From Halobacillus andaensis (GTDB taxonomy: Bacteria > Bacillota > Bacilli > Bacillales > Halobacillaceae): 64,000 bases of DNA. Location of the stretch: positions 558,001 to 622,000 of the forward strand of contig NZ_BMEL01000003.1 in assembly GCF_014636475.1 (NCBI RefSeq). Reading direction: 5' to 3'. The position numbers and the translations under genes were made by a program. Shown one piece after another: positions 9,406-20,292 of this stretch. Numbering within the stretch: the first letter of the stretch is position 1; every line of letters starts with the position of its first letter. The notes under the pieces are model-generated. The model had not been told where the DNA came from, did no database searches, and worked only from the letters and a program-made list of their open reading frames with translations.

Positions 9406-10365
9406 TTATTCACCCGTAATTCCTGATCGATCAACCCCTTCGACGAACCAGCGCTGCGTAAAGAAATACACGATCAGTAAAGGAAGAATGGATAGCATCG
9501 TGCCTGCCATACTAATTCCTTCATTGATGTTATCTGCCTCTGTATCGCCCGTATACATTTGATCAAAGGTCGCGTTGAACTTCCCTAATTCAATGGGCAG
9601 CGTGGTCAGTTCATTACCGAAATACAAACTGGCGAGAGCTGTTTCATTCCAATACCATACAAACGAAAACAAGAATGAAATGATGATAGCCGGAACCGCC
9701 ATCGGAATAGCAATGGTTACAAAGATACGGAAGTTCCCTGCTCCGTCTAAATGAGCGGCTTCTTCTAAAGCTTTAGGCATCATCCGGAAAAACTGATAAA
9801 AGATCAGAATAAAAATCGCACTGTTTAATCCTTGGCCGAACAAAGCCGGAAGTAAAAACGATAAAATACTTCCAATCAGCTCAAGCTCATTAAAGAATAC
9901 ATACCGCGGGATTAAGAGAACCTGCGGCGGTATAATAAATGTAATTAACACCAGCCCAAACATTATTTTTTTAAAAGGAAAGTCAAACCTGGCAAAACCA
10001 TAGCCAATAACTGCCGCTACAGCCGTCTGCGCAAGTGACGGAATGACGGTGACATACAACGTTTCCGCCAGGGTAGGAAATAAGTCCAGTACCCGGTAGG
10101 CTACCTCATAATTTTCTGCATAAAAGGTGGATGGTATCCAGCTGATTAAAGGATTCAATAAATCCTCCAATGATTTGAAACTATAAGAACTCATATAAAT
10201 AATCGGGAATAAGTAGACAAATCCAATGACGATTAAAAGCCCGTACACACAAAACTTAAATAAAAAGCCATTATTCCCTTGTACCCCTAATAGAAAACTT
10301 TTCGCTTTGGTGGAGTAATCGTCTAATTTTCTTTTCTGAACATGAGACAGCTTCGTATTCAGCAT
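9406..10365 (-). CDS. Sugar ABC transporter permease (MalG-type)
   Basis: 319 residues from the ATG at 10365, chosen because AAAGGGAGGAGG sits just upstream. The longer frame to 10464 overlaps the previous gene and adds a non-membrane Cys-rich leader. About six membrane helices, starting with CVYGLLIVIGFVYLFPIIYM. The EAA loop EEAAHLDGAGNFRIFVTIAI contacts the ATPase. It pairs with the next permease upstream. No ATPase gene occurs in the locus, as usual for Bacillota CUT1 importers that share an MsmX-like ATPase. Confidence 0.9.
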   Translation of the reverse strand: MLNTKLSHVQKRKLDDYSTKAKSFLLGVQGNNGFLFKFCVYGLLIVIGFVYLFPIIYMSSYSFKSLEDLLNPLISWIPSTFYAENYEVAYRVLDLFPTLAETLYVTVIPSLAQTAVAAVIGYGFARFDFPFKKIMFGLVLITFIIPPQVLLIPRYVFFNELELIGSILSFLLPALFGQGLNSAIFILIFYQFFRMMPKALEEAAHLDGAGNFRIFVTIAIPMAVPAIIISFLFSFVWYWNETALASLYFGNELTTLPIELGKFNATFDQMYTGDTEADNINEGISMAGTMLSILPLLIVYFFTQRWFVEGVDRSGITGE

Positions 10366-10379
10366 AATCCCTCCTCCCT

Positions 10380-11246
10380 TTACCCGTACTTTTTGTTTCC
10401 TCTTACAGCCATGAGCCCCACACTGAGAGCTAATACAATCGCAATGACGAGAAAGTATAACCATGACAGGGCTGAAGCATAGCCAAATCCTGTAGAGATC
10501 TCGAACATGTTGCCCTGGATATGATCAACCACAGGGTTTAAGGCAAAAATAGAATACGTAACGACTGTATAGATCAAATTTACAATAATCATCGGATACA
10601 GCGTAGGCAGTGTTACCTTCCAGAAACATTCCCAATTTGATGCCCCGTCGATTTTAGCAGCTTCATAGATTTGCCGATCCGTTTTCTGCAAAGCGGCTAA
10701 GAAGATTAATATTTGTACACCTGAATACCATAGAATGATAATCAGGTTATCCATTAAGTACAGAAGAATCGTGTTAATAAATCCATCCGTACTCGATAAT
10801 AACGCTGCGAAAATCGCATATTCTTCAATCGATGGAATGGATGTAACGTCCTGCTCCATTAAATCAGTGATCACAGGTCCGCTGGCAATGATGACGGGAA
10901 GAAAGAAAATCGTTCGGAAGAAACCTTTCATCCGTATCGGCTGGTTCAATAACAAAGCAATGATAAGTGAAAATACAATAATGATCGGTGTGGAGATGAC
11001 GAGCTCGCGTAGGAATCTGAGCAAAACCTGCGTGAACTGCGAGTCAACGGTAAAAGCATAGATATAGTTCTCAAAGTTAATATACTCGGTTTGTATTCCA
11101 TTCGGGGTGATTTTTACTTTTTGAAAACTTAAGAATAAGGAATAAAACAATGGAAAAGCCGTAAAGACAAGGAACCCTATAATCCAGGGAGATAAAAACG
11201 TGAAACCTATTAAACTATTTTTCTTTTTTAATGATAGTTGTTTCAT
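10380..11246 (-). CDS. Sugar ABC transporter permease (MalF-type)
   Basis: 288 residues. The ATG overlaps the stop of the DUF5696-like gene by 4 nt (ATGA), indicating translational coupling. Six membrane segments begin with LIGFTFLSPWIIGFLVFTAF. The EAA loop is [20 protein letters not shown]. The large external loop after the first helix is typical of MalF-type partners. It forms a heterodimer with the permease at 9406-10365. This pair and the pair at 15546-17341 flank the two unusual proteins at 11243-15527. Confidence 0.9.
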   Translation of the reverse strand: MKQLSLKKKNSLIGFTFLSPWIIGFLVFTAFPLFYSLFLSFQKVKITPNGIQTEYINFENYIYAFTVDSQFTQVLLRFLRELVISTPIIIVFSLIIALLLNQPIRMKGFFRTIFFLPVIIASGPVITDLMEQDVTSIPSIEEYAIFAALLSSTDGFINTILLYLMDNLIIILWYSGVQILIFLAALQKTDRQIYEAAKIDGASNWECFWKVTLPTLYPMIIVNLIYTVVTYSIFALNPVVDHIQGNMFEISTGFGYASALSWLYFLVIAIVLALSVGLMAVRGNKKYG

Positions 11247-13513
11247 GACTGATTCCCCCGGTCGATTACCTTATAGCCTTTGGCTTCCACTTCCGTTCCT
11301 TCTCTATTTACTTCTTTATTCTTGTAATTAACCAAAATAGCTTTCCCGTTGGAATAACCAACCTCCACCAAATCAGAGTCATGGACGGTACGATAAGTGA
11401 TCGTTTCTCCTTCCATTTTCCCTAAGCTTTCCTTTAAGGTTTCATATTGCTCAATAATCTCGCTTTCCCAGTTATCAAACTGTGAGGTATATAGATCCTC
11501 TGATGCTGTATGCATTAACTGGTGAGAAGCCGCTGTCGTTAAGTAGAATGATGGATTAGCACCATATTCAATCATACGAAGAAGCTCGTCCTCCGGGCTG
11601 TTATGAAAGTTTGAGAAGGAAGCGTAATAAGGAACATGGCCTTTTAATACAATCTGCAGAAACGGCACGGTATCCGTTACAAAACTATAATTTGACGAGT
11701 ACAGTGGGATATCCAGGTAACGGTCCGCATGAGCTATCATGTAGTCATTCGGCTGGTATAAAGAAAGAGAATCAACACTTGTCTCTAACGTTTCAAACAG
11801 TTCCTGATAGATCTGGATTACCTGCGGACGAAGGGAATCGCTGGTAAAGTCTGAGAACAGCATATTCGCGCTCGAGTCCACCGCTAGATGAGACATCCCC
11901 CGCTCTTCATATTCATTAAGATCCTCTTCTGCCATTTCCAATGATTTCGACGGGCTTAAAGAATAGAAGTTCTCTGCTTCTCCCTCGCTTGTAATCGTTT
12001 CGGCATTGATTTTCCTTGCAACGTCCTTCTGTCCTGAGTAACCAGACGCTCCTTCGAAAGCTTTTGTATAATCGGTGTAATAGGATAAAGGGATTTCTTT
12101 CTCTTCGAAGAAATCATTTACCTGCTCAAAATCTCCGGCACTTCCTAATTTATTCTCAAACGGGAATTTCTCCGGCAGGGTGCCGGTATAGCCGCCTTCC
12201 GTCCAGCCGCGATAAATGACATGCAGATCGTCAACGCCCTGCTGATTCAGACGATCCACGTAATCAGGTAAATCCGTCACTTCTGTCATCGTCTGCACGG
12301 AGTCCCGCAGCAGCCCGCTTTTCGCTTCTCCACCTAAAAATTCGAGCCGGACATCGACTTGATCTTCCCCTGTCGACAGCATGCCGCGATCCAGCAGATA
12401 ATGCTGGTAGGCTTTCGCCATCCCTACGTAGTTCGCATCCTCCTCGTGAAGGAAAGTGATGCGTTCCTTCACGTCAAACGCATTCATTTCATCTTGATAC
12501 ACGTTGTATCCGCTCATATCCTGACTCGTCGGCTGATAATATTGATAGCGGTAATTATACTGAGCCGTAACCCAATGAAAATCAGTAGCAATGCCGGAGG
12601 GATAGGCGATGATATCTGCAAAAGTTTGTCCTTCGTCAATCATCGTGACGTAACCATTTTGATCCACTCCATTCGTCATTCCATAGACCGGCATCGTAAT
12701 CTTCTGAGCAGCGTTCACGCGAACCTCCTCTTCGGATGAAGCACTTCGTTTAAACCCTTCATCCTCACCATAGATGGCACTTTGATAGGGCGCCATGGAG
12801 GATGGCTGCTTTTCATCAAAACGCATAAGTGCTCCGCTTCCATCAGGAATAAAAGTATAGCCGTCCATGTCCGTGCCTTCAGTGGCCCCTAAAAATGGAT
12901 AGACACGCATCGTTGCAAGCTTTTTGTCTTCCTCCTCGATTTCGCTTTGGGGGACGTGAACCTCAATGGAGTCGTCATCTAAACGAACATCGAGCTGCAT
13001 GGCAATGCCCGCTTCCTCAAATGCGATAGAGGCAGAAAAGCCATCTTCCTGCTCGGTGACGGACACTTGTGATTCATTGGAAAGAATACTTTCAGAAGAA
13101 GTTTTATCTTCTCCATCAATGTAATCGATCGTGACCGCTGAGTGAGCCATGTTTGACCATGTCTCATTTAGGTTGTATTCTTTATCTTTGGTTAGACCGG
13201 AATTCCATATATACCCGGTCTGTTTATTCTCTATTTGCAGGGCAAGAGATTCCTCCTCTACATATAGAGCCAGATGATCGTTCTCCGCCACCTGCTCATA
13301 GCCATCAGATAACGTCGTCTCTTCTACCGCCCCTTCCTCATTCTCGGGCTTAGTGAATTGATTCGACTGATAGCGCAGCATTTCATCCGCTCGTTTCTCT
13401 TCCTCTTCTTTTACATCTGTATCAGGGTCACTGTCAGAAAGCGTATTTGCAATCGCCTGCACAGGAAACAGTAAGACCAATATGAGGATGATCCACTTCC
13501 ACTTTTTAGACAC
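11243..13513 (-). CDS. DUF5696-like secreted or membrane-anchored protein, TIM-barrel-like region
   Basis: 756 residues with an N-terminal signal or anchor helix (WIILILVLLFPVQAIANT) and an acidic linker rich in Glu. The central region (FLGATEGTDMDGYTFIPDGS and DDLHVIYRGWTEGGYTGTLP) looks like a beta-domain followed by a glycosidase-like barrel, including YYTDYTKAFEG and HLAVDSS. The product type is known to me only as a DUF5696-class protein that accompanies sugar transporters; no activity is established. The start overlaps the NHL/Yip1-like gene by 8 nt and the stop overlaps the next permease by 4 nt, so it is tightly coupled to the transport genes. An extracellular glycosidase or a glycan-presenting protein is a guess. 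Confidence 0.7.
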   Translation of the reverse strand: MSKKWKWIILILVLLFPVQAIANTLSDSDPDTDVKEEEEKRADEMLRYQSNQFTKPENEEGAVEETTLSDGYEQVAENDHLALYVEEESLALQIENKQTGYIWNSGLTKDKEYNLNETWSNMAHSAVTIDYIDGEDKTSSESILSNESQVSVTEQEDGFSASIAFEEAGIAMQLDVRLDDDSIEVHVPQSEIEEEDKKLATMRVYPFLGATEGTDMDGYTFIPDGSGALMRFDEKQPSSMAPYQSAIYGEDEGFKRSASSEEEVRVNAAQKITMPVYGMTNGVDQNGYVTMIDEGQTFADIIAYPSGIATDFHWVTAQYNYRYQYYQPTSQDMSGYNVYQDEMNAFDVKERITFLHEEDANYVGMAKAYQHYLLDRGMLSTGEDQVDVRLEFLGGEAKSGLLRDSVQTMTEVTDLPDYVDRLNQQGVDDLHVIYRGWTEGGYTGTLPEKFPFENKLGSAGDFEQVNDFFEEKEIPLSYYTDYTKAFEGASGYSGQKDVARKINAETITSEGEAENFYSLSPSKSLEMAEEDLNEYEERGMSHLAVDSSANMLFSDFTSDSLRPQVIQIYQELFETLETSVDSLSLYQPNDYMIAHADRYLDIPLYSSNYSFVTDTVPFLQIVLKGHVPYYASFSNFHNSPEDELLRMIEYGANPSFYLTTAASHQLMHTASEDLYTSQFDNWESEIIEQYETLKESLGKMEGETITYRTVHDSDLVEVGYSNGKAILVNYKNKEVNREGTEVEAKGYKVIDRGNQS

Positions 13514-15527
13514 GTAACATCACCTCCTCAATGATCGAGCTGACAAAGTCATACAATTGATCAAACAATATATAAAGAACAAAGAACACTAATATAGTAA
13601 GGATCATGCCAAACAGAGTAACGAGAAGGTTCCGTATCGTTCCCCAGAAGGAATAATCGTGAATTTCTTTGATCGTCGTAAATAAAATGACGATTGACCA
13701 AACGATGATGACCTGCATAGAGAACGTATAAATGAACGCTTCATTAAAGGTAAGAACATTGGAAATCAGCGTAATCGGAAGTATGAATAGTATAATCGGA
13801 GCTAACGAATAAATCGTTCCGATATAAACGTGCCTGAACCTGCCTTCCCCGTCTGTAATCGTACTGACTAAGTAATTGACGACGATAAACAAGAATAGAG
13901 GGAGAAGCACAGCTCCGGCTTCAAAGAATACGTTTACATTTTCTAATACACGATCTGTGAAAAGAAAACCTGTCCAGTAAATCCTTAGTAAGTATTCAAC
14001 AACGAGAATGAGATACAAGATACTTGCTGATAAAATCGAAGCACGTTCTCCATTTTTCAAATAATAGATGCTATCGATCGGCCTTTTAATAAACCGAGTT
14101 AAAAAGAGCAGCTCATTGACCAGCTTTTGGCGCTTGATTTTTGACGTAATGTCTCTGACAGGCTGGAGAATATTCTTCTTTTTATCCGTAAATTTCACCG
14201 TGTATCTAAAAACAAAGAACGCGATGATGATCATAAAAGCTCCGGCTAAATGATTTTCCATCCAGCGATACCGAATCTCCCAGAAGGCGTTAGAATAGCC
14301 ATCTTTATCATTGGCTAGTTCGAATTCTTCTAATGCTTCGTCATATTCCTGCTGTTTATAAAGTGCTTCTCCTTTAGCTGTATGGGCCAGTCCGAACGAG
14401 GAATTCAACCGGAGGATTTCGTTCCAGTAATCTTCACTCTGCACGTAATAGCCTTCTTCAAAAAGAGCTAACCCTTGATGGAGCACGGTCGTAAATTCTG
14501 TCGGCTCATACACTTGAATGTTCCCTTGCTCGCGATCCGTTACGTACAGCCTTCCTACGTCATCGACTTCAATACTGGAGGGCTGCATCGTTAACCCTAG
14601 ACGATTGTTTGCGTTCGTTTTTCCACCGAAGGAAAACAGTAAATTGCCCGAGCTGTCATATTCATAAATAATGCCGTCATTGCCAACGGTATAGATATTT
14701 CCAATCGATCCTACCGCAACGTCGACTAAGTTCGTTTCTTCTGTCATCGCAGGAGGTAATATATTTCCCCCTTCAATATTCAACTTTCGAATAGCTTCCC
14801 ATGTTGTTCCGGAGGTAATTGTATACACCAGCCCTTGATCATCTATGGATATATTTCCTGGGGCTGGCGGCTCTTTCATGAAGAGGTTCGCCCTTTGACG
14901 CTGCGTCGTTATCATGTCATTAAGAAACGTGCCGACTGATGGTGCCAGTGTATTCGCTCCATAATATCCTAGAAAAGCGCCATCCTCACTTAATTGAATA
15001 ATGCCGTTCGTCGCACTCTCACCAATGATGTAAATATTGCCGCGTGTGTCTACCGATACTTTTTCCGGTTTAAATGGTGCACTGGCTCCAAACAACGGTG
15101 AATCCGGCCTTTCATATTCTTCAATGAGTTCCCCATCTTCCTGGAACTTCAAAACTTTTTCACTGCCATAGTCGGCTACGTATACATCCCCATTCTCTTT
15201 TGCGTAAACCCCTAAAGGCTGGTTTAGCACGTCTTCACCATAAACCTCTAAAACATTTCCCTCTTCATCAAATTTTGTTACCGTTGAAGTGCCTGAATCT
15301 GCCATATAGATTTGATCCTGCTGATTGATATAAATATCTTCAGGATTGATCATCTCCGTCCCTTTAGCAAATAACCCAATTGGTGCGTAGGCTGTTTGTG
15401 TTTCAATAACATTTCCATCAGCTGTTAATGTTTCTGTCTGGTAAGGAACAGAAACCGAAGCAGAGGAAAGTGCGGGAAACAATATGGTTAACCAAATGCA
15501 GATGACAGCAGTAATAAATCCCCTCAT
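13506..15527 (-). CDS. NHL-type beta-propeller / TPR / Yip1-like membrane protein
   Basis: 673 residues. Signal-like N-terminus (ITAVICIWLTILFPALSSAS). Residues about 45-330 contain repeated propeller blades such as PEDIYINQQDQIYMADSGTS, QPLGVYAKENGDVYVADYGS and PSSIEVDDVGRLYVTDREQG. A TPR-like helix pair follows (ALFEEGYYVQSEDYWNEILR and KGEALYKQQEYDEALEEFEL, about 345-405). After one membrane helix comes a C-terminal Yip1-like bundle with several helices. The propeller should face outside. Its role is unknown; a surface receptor, scaffold or sensor for the importer is plausible from the operon alone. Confidence 0.75.
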   Translation of the reverse strand: MRGFITAVICIWLTILFPALSSASVSVPYQTETLTADGNVIETQTAYAPIGLFAKGTEMINPEDIYINQQDQIYMADSGTSTVTKFDEEGNVLEVYGEDVLNQPLGVYAKENGDVYVADYGSEKVLKFQEDGELIEEYERPDSPLFGASAPFKPEKVSVDTRGNIYIIGESATNGIIQLSEDGAFLGYYGANTLAPSVGTFLNDMITTQRQRANLFMKEPPAPGNISIDDQGLVYTITSGTTWEAIRKLNIEGGNILPPAMTEETNLVDVAVGSIGNIYTVGNDGIIYEYDSSGNLLFSFGGKTNANNRLGLTMQPSSIEVDDVGRLYVTDREQGNIQVYEPTEFTTVLHQGLALFEEGYYVQSEDYWNEILRLNSSFGLAHTAKGEALYKQQEYDEALEEFELANDKDGYSNAFWEIRYRWMENHLAGAFMIIIAFFVFRYTVKFTDKKKNILQPVRDITSKIKRQKLVNELLFLTRFIKRPIDSIYYLKNGERASILSASILYLILVVEYLLRIYWTGFLFTDRVLENVNVFFEAGAVLLPLFLFIVVNYLVSTITDGEGRFRHVYIGTIYSLAPIILFILPITLISNVLTFNEAFIYTFSMQVIIVWSIVILFTTIKEIHDYSFWGTIRNLLVTLFGMILTILVFFVLYILFDQLYDFVSSIIEEVMLRV

Positions 15528-15545
15528 TTCCCTTCCTCCTAATCG

Positions 15546-16430
15546 TTACTTAATTCCAGAGTGTGCCATCGTGTTCATAACTTTGCTCTGCATAAAGATG
15601 AATATAATCAAGTTAGGCACGAACATAATCAATGAGGCAGCTGCTGCCATCCCTTGACCTGCGACAGAGTTCCCTTCCGTATCTGCGGCTAACGTGGACA
15701 TGAAAAAGGCAAATGTCTTTAAGTTTTCATCATCAACAAATAAAGTTGACGTTTCTGCATTGTTCCATACCGCCTGGAAAGCAAGAATAGAAATCGTCGC
15801 AATGGCTGGTTTCACTAGAGGAACGATGATTTTAAAGAAGATAAGAAAATCATTGGCTCCATCAATTTTTGCGGCTTCTATTAATTCATCTGGGATTTGG
15901 TCAATGAATTGTTTGACGAGAAACAGCCCGACCGGCATAGCTAATAGCGGAAAAATGTGGGCGAAAAATGTATCAAGCAATCCCACTTCATCAATTAGCA
16001 AATAGCGCGGAATGACCACGGCTGCTGGAACAAACATTAAAGCCAGTGTATTAATTTCAAATATCGTTTTCTTAAATTTAAATTGTTTTTTTGAAAATAC
16101 ATATCCAGCCATGGTGCTGATAAGTACGGTTAAGAAAACGACAATGACGGTAACGACTACACTGTTGAAAAGATACCTCGTCATCGGTACACCGGTGGCG
16201 TTGGTATTCCCTACTAAATCGTAGAAGTTTTGCAGCGTCGGTTTCTGCACAAAGAAACGCGGCGGATAAGCAAAAAGCTCATCAATCGGTTTAAATGCAT
16301 GGGAGAAAATATATACGATGGGAATGAGCATTAACAAAGCCATCGGTATAAGAAAGATATAAAACTTCAATTGACTTTTATGGAACTTATCTGGATTGAT
16401 TTTCGTGCCATGAAAAGATGCCATGTTCAC
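15546..16430 (-). CDS. Sugar ABC transporter permease (MalG-type), second importer
   Basis: 294 residues, six membrane segments starting [23 protein letters not shown] loop [20 protein letters not shown]. It lies 24 bp downstream of the MalF-type partner (16454-17341). Together with the binding proteins at 17334 and 20293 it forms one of two CUT1 importers in the locus. The ATPase is not encoded here. Confidence 0.9.
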   Translation of the reverse strand: MNMASFHGTKINPDKFHKSQLKFYIFLIPMALLMLIPIVYIFSHAFKPIDELFAYPPRFFVQKPTLQNFYDLVGNTNATGVPMTRYLFNSVVVTVIVVFLTVLISTMAGYVFSKKQFKFKKTIFEINTLALMFVPAAVVIPRYLLIDEVGLLDTFFAHIFPLLAMPVGLFLVKQFIDQIPDELIEAAKIDGANDFLIFFKIIVPLVKPAIATISILAFQAVWNNAETSTLFVDDENLKTFAFFMSTLAADTEGNSVAGQGMAAAASLIMFVPNLIIFIFMQSKVMNTMAHSGIK

Positions 16431-16453
16431 ACCCCTAGTAAGTTAGTAAGCCA

Positions 16454-17341
16454 TTAATCCTTTTCTGCAAATAGCTTCATAGCCACTCGTGAGAATCCAT
16501 AAATGAAGAGCAGCAGCAGTACAGACAATGCAGCCGCATAGCCCATTTCATATCGAATGAACCCGAAATCCTCTAAGTGATTGACAATTAACTGTCCGGC
16601 ATTTTGCGGGGTAGGGTTCTGTCCGGAAAGCTCCACCCCGATCGCGCCTGCCTGGAACGTGGTTACCACCGCCATAACGGCACCAAAAAGCATTTGCGGC
16701 TTCATCGAAGGAATCGTAATGTAGATGATTTCTTGAAATCGATTTCGAATGCCGTCTATATATGCCGCTTCATAGATTTCTTTATCAATATTCAGCACCC
16801 CGGACAGCATGGCAAGAAATCCTACCCCCATGCTCCCCCATAACGTTACTAGAATCATAATGACCATTAAGTATTGAGGAGACTGAAGGAACTGAATCGG
16901 CTCGGTAATAAACCCCATCGAGATTAATAGATTGTTTAAATAACCTGTCTGATCCCCGCTGAAAATAATTTTCCAAACAACTCCCATAGCGACACCTGCG
17001 GTCATTGAAGGCGAAAAAAGGATTAAAGCTAAAATCGTACGGGGACCTTTTGAGATCTGAGCTAACATCCACGCTAATAAGAAAGCGAGTATATATCCTC
17101 CAGGACCTACAATTAAGGAAAAGATCAGCGTATTCGGTAAGACATACTGCATGAACGTATTATCCTGAGTAATGATATTGACATAGTTGGCCAGCCCTAT
17201 GAAGGATGGAAATTCGATGGTATTGAAATACGTAAAGGATAAACCAACGGCAATCGCCACCGGGATAATAATAAACATGGAGAACAATAATAAATAAGGC
17301 GCGAGAAATATGGATGTACTTAAATGTTCTCTGTTATTCAT
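16454..17341 (-). CDS. Sugar ABC transporter permease (MalF-type), second importer
   Basis: 295 residues from the ATG at 17341, which overlaps the stop of the 976-residue binding protein by 8 nt and has AAAGGTGG upstream. The longer frame to 17449 would lie inside the preceding gene. Membrane helices start with [20 protein letters not shown]. The EAA loop is [20 protein letters not shown]. Coupling to the fused binding protein suggests the two work together. Confidence 0.9.
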   Translation of the reverse strand: MNNREHLSTSIFLAPYLLLFSMFIIIPVAIAVGLSFTYFNTIEFPSFIGLANYVNIITQDNTFMQYVLPNTLIFSLIVGPGGYILAFLLAWMLAQISKGPRTILALILFSPSMTAGVAMGVVWKIIFSGDQTGYLNNLLISMGFITEPIQFLQSPQYLMVIMILVTLWGSMGVGFLAMLSGVLNIDKEIYEAAYIDGIRNRFQEIIYITIPSMKPQMLFGAVMAVVTTFQAGAIGVELSGQNPTPQNAGQLIVNHLEDFGFIRYEMGYAAALSVLLLLFIYGFSRVAMKLFAEKD

Positions 17342-20264
17342 TAGATTCCATCCACCTTTCCACCTTTTCGATCGTTGGAATTTCGTATGGTTTGACCACT
17401 TCTCCGTTATCCATGTAATCGAATTCTTCAAGCTTTCTCCGCATTTCACGGTTAATTAAAATCACACTATCATCAACAGAGGCTCGGGCATTTTCTCCAT
17501 CAAATACAACCTTATTCCACACGTTACTAATCTCACGTTCGACCATATAGGAGTAAGGGGTTTTCGGAACTTCCTTCATATACTCCCACTGCTCAAGCAC
17601 GACTTCTTTATGTTCTTCCGGCAAAGGCAGCTGCTCAAACGAATCCAGGTTCGCCGTGTTCCACATGTATTCAGGACCAAATAAGGTTTGCAGCGTAACA
17701 GCGAAGTCTGTCTGCGTTTCTGAGGACATCCACCATTTCAACAGCTCCCACGAGTCGTCCTTTTTACCGCTTTTATCAAAAATCATTGAAGCCTGACCGG
17801 ATCCTGGGGCCCACCTTTCCACCGTGCCATCTTCTTGTTCGACTCCAGGCTGAGGAGTGATATCCCACCACCCTGAGATCTCAGGTGCAGCTGTAGTAAG
17901 CTCGACATACGTACTAAAAGGTGCAACACCAATCGGCAGTGTAGAATACCTAAAGTGGTTATAAAATCTAGGAACCTGAAGCGGCATGCTGTAAATCGTA
18001 CTTAAATCCGCCATAAATTGAATGCCTTCCAAAGCTTGTTCTTCATCAATCGTAGTTCCAATGCCATCTTCTTCATAGAGACTTCCGCCAAACTGGTAAA
18101 TGAATGGTGAAGTCGTCTGAAACGGCTTAAACGCAGATTCCTCGGCTAACGGCGTATAATAGTTCATTCCATACCTTTGCAGTTCAGGTAAAATGCCGGT
18201 TACTTCATCCCACGTATCTGGAACAGGAATATCCAGCTCTTCTACAATGTCCTTCCGATAGAATTGTACGAAGAAATCCTGCGTTTCAGGCAGCGCGTAT
18301 ACGCCATCTTCGATCACTAACGGTAAGAAAGCTCCAGGTGAGAACTGCTGACCTACTTCACCGAAATCATCGAATTCTCTTAAATCAACAGCTGATCCTC
18401 GAATCGCTAACTCGTAAGGAACCCAGTTGCTTATTCCAAGTGCTAAATCAGGCTGTGTATCAGCTGCACTTGCTAACACCAGCTTCTGCTCATCCGGCAT
18501 TAACGAGTATTTCACTTTAATCCCTGTTTCTGGAGTGAAATTCTGATCGGTCATATTCTGAAGAAGCTCCACATATTGCCGCGGGCGATTCACCCAGACT
18601 TCGATCGTGTCATCATCCACATCAGCTGTTGCCAAGTTATCCTGGGTAAAGGATTGAAAGAAGTTAGCCACAGAATCTTTCGTTTTCGTAAAAAGTCCTG
18701 CCTCCGCATCAGGTAAAGCAGTATCACCGTGTACATAGAACCGGTCGAGTGACAGCGGCTGAGCGGATAAATCCATTGAGATATCCCCAAGCAATTGTGC
18801 AGCTGAGTTAGATCCTGTAGATAATTGCGTAAGTCGGTTGGGAATTTCATCAGGGTTGGCTGCTAAGTTCTCTAATTTATCAATCGCGATTTTTAATGAT
18901 GCGATTTCAGTAGACTCTTCCCCATCGTTTAAATCCAGCAAATACTCCACTTCTTCATTCAGTTTGTCAGACCAGGCAAGAACCTGTTCATCGATCCCTG
19001 GGATATATTCCTCAATATCCCAGTCCCGGGACCCTTGTTGGTTCCCGACCAGCTTTCGAATCGACAGAGAAAGTTCATCAATCTCCTGCATGACCTCATC
19101 AATCGTAAATAATACATTGGCGTGAGGGGATGGGTCTGCCTTCAAACTTACTTTGTTTTTACCTTCCTCTAAATAAAAGAGATACGGATCTCCTTCACCG
19201 CTGCTTAGTGTCTCGTTCGTCCATTCCTTACTAAAACCAAACTGATACTGCTCCACTTCTTCAAATGGAACACGATCGTTAATCAACACCTTCCGATACA
19301 CAGGAGATTCCGACTCATTATCCTGCATCGTTTTAAAGGTTAATTGGTAAAATCCGGCTTCTTCTGCTTCGACCTCCCAGCTGACCGTTTGACCTGGTTC
19401 ACTCCATGAATCACCGCCTAACGTATTTAACAGAAGTTGCTTTCGATCGTAGGGATGAACAGAAGGGTCTTCCGTAGCGGAAGGTCTTATATAAGAACTG
19501 TTTTTCTCCGAAGGATGTTCGGCTTCAAACGTCTTAAGCTCGTCTTGCTGCTCTGCATCTGGATATTCCCCTACATAGCTTTCATATTCTGGGATTTGTG
19601 CCGGAGACGTAACGTGTAAATCTCCCACCAGCATTTCCCCTCTTAAATTTTGCAGCGTAATCGTATTTTGCCCTTCCTCTAAATGGAATTGAAGCGGACG
19701 CTTGTACATATATGTAGAATCTTCAGCTTTTACATGCGACCATTCTTCAATCGGCTCTTGTTCTGGTATGATTTCATTTCCAGAACGATCCGTTTCAAAA
19801 TCTTCTGATTCATTCTTCCATTTGCTCGGGAATTCAATTTGTCTACTTTCTGCATAAGGATACTCACCGTTTACTTGAATTGCACCCTCTATTGGCATGA
19901 TCAAATCACCTTGAGGCAAATAATCAAACCCAATTTCATATAAACCTTCTTCTTCGACCTCGACTTCAACCGTTAATGACTCTTGATTACGCCAATAGAA
20001 TACGCGATCCCCATAACCCTGGCTCTCCGATGAAGACAATAATTCATCATCATTACTTTCTGTAAATGAAGAAGGCGGGACAGCCTGCTTAAAATCAGCA
20101 GGGCTGTCCAGACCTTGCTCCTTCCATTCGTTGAGTTCGAGGTGATAACTCTGTTCTTCGATCCGCTCATCAACATCCACTTCATCATCACCGTTTGCTT
20201 GAGCAGCCGGCTGAGGAATAAGAAATAGGATTATTAGCGACCATAACAGCACTTTAGAATTCAT
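17334..20264 (-). CDS. Extracellular solute-binding protein with N-terminal carbohydrate-binding-like modules
   Basis: 976 residues, about twice the normal size of a CUT1 binding protein. Signal peptide [20 protein letters not shown] without a lipobox Cys. Residues about 60-400 contain two similar jelly-roll-like segments with the pattern 'vE...[11 protein letters not shown]' and '[15 protein letters not shown]' followed by long predicted loops and [10 protein letters not shown] helices. The C-terminal half (from about residue 530: [20 protein letters not shown], then [15 protein letters not shown]) is a family-1 sugar-binding fold. The modules may let it hold polymeric or long glycans. It is the third gene after lacI and couples directly to a permease. 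Confidence 0.82.
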   Translation of the reverse strand: MNSKVLLWSLIILFLIPQPAAQANGDDEVDVDERIEEQSYHLELNEWKEQGLDSPADFKQAVPPSSFTESNDDELLSSSESQGYGDRVFYWRNQESLTVEVEVEEEGLYEIGFDYLPQGDLIMPIEGAIQVNGEYPYAESRQIEFPSKWKNESEDFETDRSGNEIIPEQEPIEEWSHVKAEDSTYMYKRPLQFHLEEGQNTITLQNLRGEMLVGDLHVTSPAQIPEYESYVGEYPDAEQQDELKTFEAEHPSEKNSSYIRPSATEDPSVHPYDRKQLLLNTLGGDSWSEPGQTVSWEVEAEEAGFYQLTFKTMQDNESESPVYRKVLINDRVPFEEVEQYQFGFSKEWTNETLSSGEGDPYLFYLEEGKNKVSLKADPSPHANVLFTIDEVMQEIDELSLSIRKLVGNQQGSRDWDIEEYIPGIDEQVLAWSDKLNEEVEYLLDLNDGEESTEIASLKIAIDKLENLAANPDEIPNRLTQLSTGSNSAAQLLGDISMDLSAQPLSLDRFYVHGDTALPDAEAGLFTKTKDSVANFFQSFTQDNLATADVDDDTIEVWVNRPRQYVELLQNMTDQNFTPETGIKVKYSLMPDEQKLVLASAADTQPDLALGISNWVPYELAIRGSAVDLREFDDFGEVGQQFSPGAFLPLVIEDGVYALPETQDFFVQFYRKDIVEELDIPVPDTWDEVTGILPELQRYGMNYYTPLAEESAFKPFQTTSPFIYQFGGSLYEEDGIGTTIDEEQALEGIQFMADLSTIYSMPLQVPRFYNHFRYSTLPIGVAPFSTYVELTTAAPEISGWWDITPQPGVEQEDGTVERWAPGSGQASMIFDKSGKKDDSWELLKWWMSSETQTDFAVTLQTLFGPEYMWNTANLDSFEQLPLPEEHKEVVLEQWEYMKEVPKTPYSYMVEREISNVWNKVVFDGENARASVDDSVILINREMRRKLEEFDYMDNGEVVKPYEIPTIEKVERWMESNE

Positions 20265-20292
20265 GATGTTACCTCCTCAACTTTTTCAAACT

